Assembly (NCBI GenBank): GCA_016584305.1
Contig: JACEEZ010024186.1
Location: 38,165-102,164 of the forward strand
DNA: 64,000 nucleotides
Reading direction: 5' to 3'
From: Chionoecetes opilio
Taxonomy: Eukaryota > Arthropoda > Malacostraca > Decapoda > Majidae
The notes below the pieces were generated by a model. It was given only the letters and a program-made list of their open reading frames with translations, ran no database searches and was not told where the DNA came from. Made by a program: the position numbers and the translations under genes. This document shows positions 56,576 through 64,000 of this stretch, in pieces. Positions within the stretch are counted from its first letter, which is position 1. The number at the start of each line of letters is the position of its first letter.

Positions 56576-56745
56576 GGTCCAGTTGCAAGGAGGTCTTATC
56601 GTGCTCCCTATAGGGTCCCGGCGTGGAAATGCCCGACACCTCTGGTTCAAGAACAGCGCCATTTCATCCCCATCGTGGGCCCCATCGGGCAAAAATTGTC
56701 GGGCGGTAACCCCTTACCGACGAGATGATCGATGAGCATCATATA
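56576..56745. mobile_element. Left part of CCAGTTGCAAG TIR element
   Basis: Matches 39689-39858 (CCCTATAGGGTCCCGGCGTG, GTCGGGCGGTAACCCC, GATGAGATGATCGATGAGCA-like). It is interrupted by the hAT at 56746 and resumes at 57840-57960. Confidence 0.8.
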
Positions 56746-57839
56746 CAGTGGCGTCACCGTGGGGGGGCTAAGGGGGACTGAGCCCCCCCAAGTCAAGGAC
56801 TGAGCCCCCCCAAAATTGCTGCTAGTAGCCTGCTACCCAAAAACAATAAAAAGGAATATTTATCCAATTTTCCATGCCAGAGCAAAACCTTATTTTTCAC
56901 ACTTTTATAGAAAAATTGGTTTGATGTTTCATTTAAATGTTGAAATATGTTTGCTAACAAACCTTGAAATTACTAAGTATATTCTATTATAGAGATATTC
57001 TATAGAACCTCCGTTACTCTTCCAAACCAAGCTGATCCCTGCTTTGGGTTATTAATTGACAAAATAGTTACCGTTCACTTCGTGACTTCTCAGTCAGATT
57101 TCGTTTTCTTTCATGACTTCAATCATGCTAACGCAGCTTCGCTTGAATCGCTTCAGTGTGTACATGTTATGCAAAGGAAGAGGACTGTTGAATTTTAAGG
57201 TAAAGGAAGTTTTTTTTCTTGAGCAAATATCATTGCATGTGAATTTTGCAGATCACGAATATCTATTGCCTAGTTCAAAGATATTGTCAGTGTGTATGAA
57301 AGCTAATACAAGACAGTGACTGTCGCTGTCTGTAATATGACATAAAAACAGGCAGTATAGCAATGGCATTGTAGCCTTGTAGGCCTCGAGTCCTCGACCC
57401 AAGGTTATTGTTCTCAATATTCTGTGGGAACACTTAAGTCCACAAACATCTAGAATGTATATTATATTCGTACATATTCTTATTTTCAGTTATCCAACAA
57501 TATATTAAAATCAACCTAAAGTATATGCCTGTAGTGAACAGCCCCTAACCAATTCATCATCAACAACAACCTTTCTTTTTCGCCCCGACTTTGATGGTGA
57601 GAATGTGATTGTTATTATCTCGTTCACAAACTGACATCACGACTAATTTGACATGTGAGTGGGTATTTATGTGTCATGTAATTAAGCTTAATTCCACTTT
57701 CTTCTTTTTTTTTGGTCCAAAAATTACCCGGGAACTGTTTAATTTTCAAAATTACCCCCCGACCCCCCCAGCTGGATAGCCCATCACCCCCCCGGGGCTG
57801 AAAGCCCCCAAAAAATTTTTTTCCCCTGGGACGCCACTG
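56746..57839. mobile_element. hAT-like element, CAGTGGCGTC ends
   Basis: CAGTGGCGTC at the left and GACGCCACTG at the right are inverted. The flanks ATCATATA and ATCATAAA match in 7 of 8 positions with one extra base at the right. CCCCCCC runs near both ends are typical of this terminal type. The 68-codon plus frame at 57113 has no hAT motif. Confidence 0.75.
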
Positions 57840-58154
57840 AATCATAAAAATTAAATATTCCTTTTAAAACATCAATAATCAACATTTTCCCATATGTGAC
57901 ACTTTTCTGATGAAGAGTCAACGCGTTCGAACCCAAAAAAAGGACTTTTCAACTTTTTCATTTGTTTCTTGTAGTCCCGTTGAAAGAACTCAAGTCAAGA
58001 CAGTCAACAACTCTACATACCCATCGGGTTCTCCCGCTGTTTTGCCGGAGGGCTTTTTTACCTTTTTCAACAATCTTGGAACACAGACAGCCGTCGGAAT
58101 GAAAATAACACAAGGGGGGTCGGCTTTGGGGGACAAACCCCCCAGCGGGGTTTA
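57840..58154. other. Right continuation of the split TIR element
   Basis: AATCATAAAAATTAAATA, CATCAATAATCAACATTTTC and TGATGAAGAGTCAACGCG parallel 39855-39935. After about 57960 similarity fades into the G-rich array. Confidence 0.6.
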
Positions 58155-59120
58155 GGTTACCAAAACCGCCCCGGTTAGGTTAGTCAACTACAGGGGGTCG
58201 GGGGCGAAACCCCCTAGCGAGGTTTTTAGAAAACTTGCCCGGCCGGTTTCTTTAAATTAATTAGCAGGGGGGTCTGGGGGGGGGGGGGCGAAAGCCCTAG
58301 CGGGTTTGTTCGAAAAAAATGCCCGGCCCGGTTTTGTTAATAGCGGGGGGGTCTGGGGGGAACGAAACCCCTTTTGCGAGTTTGTTAAGAAAAAAAATGC
58401 CCCGGGTAGGTTAGTTAAGTACGGGGGGGCTGGGGGGGAAAGAAACCCTTTTTCAAGTTTTTTAAGAAATAATGCCTAGGTTAGGTTTGTTAACTGCGGG
58501 GGGGTCTGGGGGGGGGAAAGAAACCCCCCCGCAGGTTTTTGTTAAAAAAACAAAAGCCTAGGTTTTGGTTTTGTTAAAAGCTTTGGGGGGCCCGGGGGAA
58601 CAAAAACCCCCCCTTTCGAGGTTTTTTAAGAAAAAAAGTCTAGGTTATTTTTTTACTAGCGGGGGGGGGGGGGGGAAAGAACCCCCCCTTTCGAGGGTTT
58701 TGTTAAAAAAACAATGCCTAGGGTTTGGGTTTGTTAACAGGGGGGGGTCTGGGGGGGGAAAGAACCCCCCCCTTTCGAGGTTATGTTAAAAACAATGCCT
58801 AGGTTAGGTTGTTTTCTAGGGGGGGGGGGGGTTTTTGGGGGGGGAACGAAACCCCCTTTGCGAGTTTTGTTAAGAAAACAAAGCTAGGTTGGGTTTGTTA
58901 AATAGCGGAGGGGGGGGGGGAACGAAATCCCCCTTGCGAGGTTATGTTAAAAAAAAATGCCCCGGCTCAGTGCGTTAACTACGGGTGGTACTGGGGGGGA
59001 AAGAAACCCCCCTTTCGAGGTTATGTTAAAAAACAAAGCCAGGGCTCGTGCGTTAACTAGCGGGGGGGGAAAACCCCCCTCGAGTTAGGTTTTCGAAACA
59101 ATGCCCAAGTTTAGAAACCT
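58155..59120. repeat. G-rich ~80-bp minisatellite, ~12 copies
   Basis: The unit contains AGGTTAGGTT, TGTTAACTAGCGGGGGG, GTCTGGGGGG, AACGAAACCCCCTTTGCGAG and GTTTTGTTAAGAAAA, in that order. Unit starts fall near 58170, 58250, 58330, 58410, 58490 and so on. Long G runs vary in length between units, partly through consensus error. Confidence 0.8.
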
Positions 59121-59262
59121 AGCAGGGGGGTCTTTAGGGCGCAGGGGGGGCCCCCCCCCCCCCCCGTTATGACAGGGAGTATTTGGTCAAAAGGGGGGAG
59201 TGGCGTACCCAGGGGGGGGGGGGGGGGGGGTGGGGGGGCCAGGCCCCCCCCGGGGGGCCCCC

Positions 59263-59293
<31 letters not shown>

Positions 59294-59419
59294 CCCCCCC
59301 AACGGGCGCCATGGGGGTTTGGAAAATAAATTTTAAAAAATTTTAAAAATTTAATTTAAAATTTTTTATAAAAAATTTTTTATTATAACCCTTTGGGAAA
59401 TAAATATATATTTTTTACA

Positions 59420-59466
<47 letters not shown>

Positions 59467-59499
59467 TTTATATTTTTTATTTAAAAAAAATTTTAATTT
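59121..59499. other. Homopolymer and (TA)n tract
   Basis: Runs of C, G and A up to 28 bp (59150-59290) contain GAGTGGCGTACCCAGG, a terminal type seen in TEs. 59330-59470 is AT-only, with (TA)n near 59427-59457. Confidence 0.7.
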
Positions 59500-59995
59500 T
59501 TTAATTGGGGCCCCCCCTTTTCAATTTTTGGGGACCCCCCGATTATGGGAAAATGCATATTTCATAAAAATTTTAAAAATTTGGGTGAGGCTTGCGTTTT
59601 TACCTTAAAAATCATTTCTCTGAGTTGGGAGTCCGGAACCGTCTTTGGCCCCAAATGGGCCCCGACAAAACTACGTCACGTTTGTTTACATGGGTGTTTG
59701 TATTATTATATATAAATTATATATAATAATTATATTATTTATATATATATATATATTATATAAAAATTATATATTATATAATATTATATATATATATAGG
59801 GCCCCCCCCCTTTTCTTTTTTCGGGGTACCCACCGGGGGGAAATTTTGGGTTAAAACTGCATATTTCTAAAATTTTTTAAAACTTGGTGAGGCATATGCA
59901 TATTTACCTTATAAAAGTCTTTTCCCTTTTGAGTTGGGGAGCCCACCGTTTTGGCCCCAAATGGGCCCCGACATAACTACGTCCGGTTTGTTTAC
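59500..59995. repeat. Tandem duplication, ~195-bp block x2 around AT tract
   Basis: GGCCCCCCCTTTT, AATGCATATTTC, TTGGTGAGGC, GAGTTGGG and TTGGCCCCAAATGGGCCCCG occur in the same order at 59505-59690 and 59803-59990, separated by a TATATA tract. Confidence 0.8.
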
Positions 59996-62712
59996 ATCGG
60001 TGCATTGTGGGGATAAGGCGGGGTCCCCGGGGGTGGACCTACAAAGGGGAAAAACTACGGCGATGGGGGAAAATTTAGAGTTATTTTGCGCGAATTGATT
60101 TCCGGGTGCTATATTATGTCTCTGTTCGCGCTGAAAACACTATAGAAGCCTGGAAATGGCTGATGTGCAGGGCTTCAAAACCAAAAAAAACAGAGTCTAA
60201 CGACCCTCGTCAAAGGTAGCACGGGTAGGTACGTAATGTGTCCCTACTACTTGCTTACTTTTTTAAATGAGACTCTGCTGTGCTGTTTTTTTAGAAGCCT
60301 CTGCACATAAACCATCCCCTCAGTCTTCCTATTTGTCAGCGAGAGGGAAAATAAGCCTTGGAATATCAATTTCGCCCAAAAAACTCAAAATTTTTTCATC
60401 GTCGTAGTCTTCTCTTTGTAGTTTGTATACATTCATGGTTTGATATATTAAAAACCTTATTATTGATTTCCCTTTTGTTGTCTTTTCTCTAATAAGTGGG
60501 GTATTTTTTCTATGTTTGCCCATACTCCCCCTCCCCCACAAAACAACTTGGGGCCCGGGGGGAATGCGGATTTTTAGCGGGGGTACAAAAATCGTCGCAA
60601 CCACTAGTTTTTGAGTTAGGGGTGTTGTAAAATTGCCTAGATAAAAGGGAAAATTCTTTGGGATTCTTCTGAGCCCAGAAACGTGTGAACCTGACATCCT
60701 CCAAAAATGATCCCGAAGTGTCAAAAACACCCCAACCTCCCGCTAGGGGTTAGGTTATATTTGGGTTGGGTTAAAGGGTGGGTTATTTTGGTTAGGTTAT
60801 TTTTGGGGTTAGGTTAGGTTTGTTTATTTGGTTTGGTTAGATTTGGTTAGGTTTAACTTAGGTTATATTGGTTGGGTTTGGGTTAGGTTAATTTTGGTTG
60901 GAAAATTTCTCAAATTTAAAAGGTAATTACCCTAGATTAGGGAATTTTCCCCCCCATACACAACTTTTAAAAATAAGTGTTTCCGACGCATAATTTGTTC
61001 CCCCCTCCAAAACCCCACATTCCCACGGGTCTCCAAACTTTTTTTGGAAAAACTTGGAGAGTATGGGCAAACACTAAAAATTTTATATGGGGGGTTTAAT
61101 ATTTAAATGGGGGGTTTTCGGGGGGGGAAAAAAATTATGCTGGGAAAACACAAAATTTTTAAATTTGTGTAGGGTTTTGGTAAAATTTCTGGTCTAGGTA
61201 TTACCTTATATTGAGAAATTTTTGCCTAACCAAATTAACCAAACCCTAACCAATATAACCAAAGCTAACCTAAAAAATCTAATAAAACCTAACCAAACCC
61301 AAATCTAACCAAACCCTAGCGGGGGGTTGGGGGTGTTCTCGACACTTGGGTCATCATTCGTAGGATCGTCGGGTTCACCTCTCTGACTCAGAAAAAATCC
61401 AATAAATTTTTCCCCTTATCTAGGCAATTTTTTAAAACACCCCTAACTCAAAACTATGGGGTTGCGACTCATATTTTGTATCCCACCCAAAGAGCCCGCA
61501 CCCCCCCGGTCCCCCGCTTTCCCCCCAGCAGGTCCCCAACTTTTTTGGGAGGGGGGGAGTATGGAAAACGTGCACTAGAATAATACCGGTTTTTTTTCCC
61601 CCCTATACCAATCTTAAAATTTTGGTTTTTCCGACGCATAATTTGTTCCCACCCAAAAACCCCGCATTCCCACGGCCCCCAAACTTGTTTTGGGAAGGGG
61701 AGAGTATGGGCAAACACTAAAATTTTCCCCAAATTCCCTAGATCTAGGGAAATTACCTTTATTCTAGAAAAATTTGCCTAACCAAAACTAAACACCAAAC
61801 CCAAAACCAAAATATAACCTAACTAACCTAACCAAATAAAACCCAAACCCAAACCAAACCCAAAAATTAAAACCAAACCCTAACCAAATCTAACCTACCT
61901 CCTACGGGAGGTTGGGGGGTTCTCGACATTTGGGGCTCATTCTGTGGGGATCGTCAGGTTCACACGTTTCTGGCTCGAAGAAATCCAATAAATTTTTTCC
62001 CTTGATCTAGGCAATTTTTACAACACCCTTAACTCGAAAACTATGTGGTTGCGACGCTATTTTGTACCCCCCAAAAAATCCCGCTTTCCCCCCAGGTCCC
62101 CAAGCTTGTTTTGTGGGGGAGGGGGATATGGGCAAACACTAGAAAATACCCTACTTATTTGAAAAAGACAAAAAAAGGGAAACTCTTTTAATAAGGTATT
62201 TTTACTATCAAAACCATAAAATATGTATACAACCTAAAAAGAGAAGACATGTATAAAACCTAAAAAGAAAACTCGACGATAAAAAAATTTCGATTTTTTT
62301 TGGGCGAAATTATTTCCCAGGTGTATATTTCCGGCTTGCTGCAAAAAGAAGACCTGGGGTTTGATGGTTATGTGCAGAGGCTTCAAACCCCGGGAAACAG
62401 TCCAGCGAGTCTCATTTAAAAAGTAAAACAAGTGTAGGGGCACTTACGTACCTACCAGTTTCTTCCTTTTGACGAGGCTCTGTTATGACTCTGTTTTTTT
62501 TGGGTTTTGAACCCCCTGCACATCACCATTACCTCAGGTCTTCTCTATAGGTTTTTCAGCAGAACAGAGCCAGTAATAAGCACCCGGAAATAATTTCGCG
62601 CAAAATAAATCTAAATTCTTCCCTCGCCGTATTTTTTTCCCCTTTGTAGGTCCACCCGCGGCGACCCCCCCTTATCCCCACAATGCACCGATGTAAACAA
62701 ACCCGGGCGTAT
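59985..62712. mobile_element. TIR element with ~500-bp arms, containing a nested element
   Basis: The left arm (about 59985-60500: GTTTGTTTACATCGGTGCAT, TGTGGGGATAAG, ACAGAGTC-AACGA) is the inverse of about 62150-62712 (AATGCACCGATGTAAACAAA). Arms differ by many short indels. The centre is occupied by the long-TIR family cluster. No transposase is recognisable. Confidence 0.7.
60505..62145. mobile_element. Long-TIR family cluster (relative of 37188-38930)
   Basis: Blocks with GTTTGCCCATACTCCCC, TTTTTGAGTTAGGGGTGTTG and ACGTGTGAACCTGAC at 60510-60740 are inverted at 61900-62140. Extra inverted or direct copies lie at 60930-61080, 61330-61580 and 61600-61730. TTAGG-like tracts fill 60740-60900, 61215-61320 and 61770-61905. 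Quality is poor. Confidence 0.7.
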
Positions 62713-64000
62713 TTTTTGGGTAGGGGCCATTGCAATGTTTTTTTTTTTTGCATCTGGTCTTGGTCTTGGGGGGGGTGACCCCTCCGGTACCACCCCCGCC
62801 GTGGCTCCCGATCGGTCCCCATGCCGATGGGGGGAAAAACCCGTTTTATAAACTTATCTGAAATATCACACGGTCGGGCGCCCCCCTCCCATCGTGTACT
62901 GGGGGGAAAATGACCACTTCTTGCAACATTTTAAATCACATGAGCAGTGGTTTGGGGTGTGTGGTGGTCACTGGTACTCACCTTTCCGCCACTGCCACCC
63001 CGTCTTCTCCCTCCCAACCTCCCAATTTTTAAAAAATATCTTGGGGAGGAAGGCCGCAGCTTCACCCTTTTTTTCCAGGCTTAACGCCTGGTAAAAAGGT
63101 TACATTTTTCAAAGGCCGACTTATTTTTAGCCTTTAGAATTATGATCCCGATTCTCTCACCACATACACATACCCCACACACACCCAGCACACACACCAA
63201 ACAAAAAAAACAATAAAAAGGGCCCCTTCCATTTGTCCCAAATTTTTCATGAAACCCGTTCTTTTAGTTCAGGGTTGGGTTTTTGGGGCAGGGTTTGGGT
63301 TTTGGGGGTTTAGGGTTGGGTTTGCGTTCACAAAAGGAACGCAAAAACCCCCCTTTTTTTTGTTTACAAACTACTCAGCTGGCAGGGAAGAGAGAGAGAG
63401 AGAGGTGGTAAATCGCTGCTGTTTGTAAGGGATCATATCGTTTAAGGCGGGAATGCATGGGCCCCCACCGGGCCCCTACCCTCTTTTAGCTTCTGACATC
63501 CTCTCCGACCGTGCAGGGGGGAAAAACCCCTACGATAAAAGAAATAGGGCCCAAGGCACCATTGTTTGTTATGAACTGAAAACTCTACCCAAGCTACCGA
63601 CCTCCCAATGTGAGTAGAGAAAGTTTACGGGAATTCTTGGGTTCCTTGAACTGGTTCTTGAAATGTCGCAAATGAAAGAGGCCTAAAACATTATGATTCA
63701 TACACACTACATGTACTACATGGAAAATATAGCCGAAAATGTTAATCATTTCATGATACGTTAGTCTAATAAAATAAAGAAGAGTCTCTTGAGTGAGCAC
63801 GAAATTATAAACCGTACAGTAGCTTTACAACAGACATACACATCATTAACTTGTACGCATTGATAAAGAAAAATAATGTTGTTATGTTAAAGTAAAGTTT
63901 AAAGTAAGTTGAAAAATGTTAAATTGATAAATAACAGCTGTTCATTTTTCATCCTTCCTTTGGGTGTTGGTCGATAAAGGGGTAGATACTAGCTACCTGG
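62713..64000. other. Fragment of TIR element, microsatellites, otherwise unassigned
   Basis: 62810-62930 (GGTCGGGCGCCCCCC, CACTTCTTGCAAC) is the right end of the family at 39689-40805. 63160-63210 is AC-rich and 63387-63404 is (GA)n. The last 450 bp is ordinary AT-rich sequence without a recognisable gene. Confidence 0.5.

Overview
This is a eukaryotic, almost gene-free window. It looks like the genome of a decapod crustacean, probably a crab. The evidence is a LINE 3'-end repeat with an 8-bp (CTTATGTT)n tail that I associate with decapods, many interstitial runs of the arthropod telomere motif TTAGG, a tRNA-derived SINE, abundant (AC)n and (TC)n microsatellites, and dense DNA transposons. 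The organism call rests on remembered repeat families and was not checked by search. Two isolated single N bases (10419, 18681) and many one-base indels inside repeats and transposon genes show a draft long-read assembly. Consensus quality falls visibly after about 49.9 kb.

Layout. 0-7 kb: a small TIR element and a ~5-kb minisatellite of 57-bp units ending exactly at a TTAA-flanked MITE. 7-11.5 kb: LINE 3' ends, one split by a 1.7-kb hAT element (8-bp TSD) that carries two minisatellites. 11.6-13.8 kb: a 34/36-bp array. 13.8-20.9 kb: two copies of one segment, the second starting exactly at an N. They differ by clean insertions (pogo-like, TTAA piggyBac-like with an internal 44-bp array, AATT-target), so each copy supplies empty sites for the other. 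20.7-22.1 kb: a hAT element with an exact 8-bp TSD. 22.9-24.7 kb: a Harbinger-like MITE and a TTAA MITE. 24.8-25.05 kb: the only convincing host coding sequence, a spliced minus-strand exon resembling WDR35/IFT121, with a four-copy in-frame 30-bp repeat. 25.6-27.2 kb: a SINE and an (AC)n composite array. 27.2-30.3 kb: nested hAT-like elements. 30.4-33.0 kb: a hAT with a decayed BED-finger transposase. 34-41 kb: several TIR elements. 41-53 kb: a LINE ORF split by a ~10.9-kb TIR structure that itself contains a Ty3/gypsy LTR retrotransposon (43335-50198) with matching LTRs, a GTAT target duplication, gag and a frameshifted pol. 53-64 kb: TC/AT microsatellites, a foldback element, further copies of families seen earlier, a G-rich ~80-bp array, and a nested long-TIR cluster in poor-quality sequence.

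How it fits together: there is no operon-like system. The window is a record of nested transposition, and the recurrent theme is minisatellites lying inside, or built from the ends of, non-autonomous DNA transposons. The TTAA elements are the clearest case, because their terminal sequence is itself part of the repeated unit.
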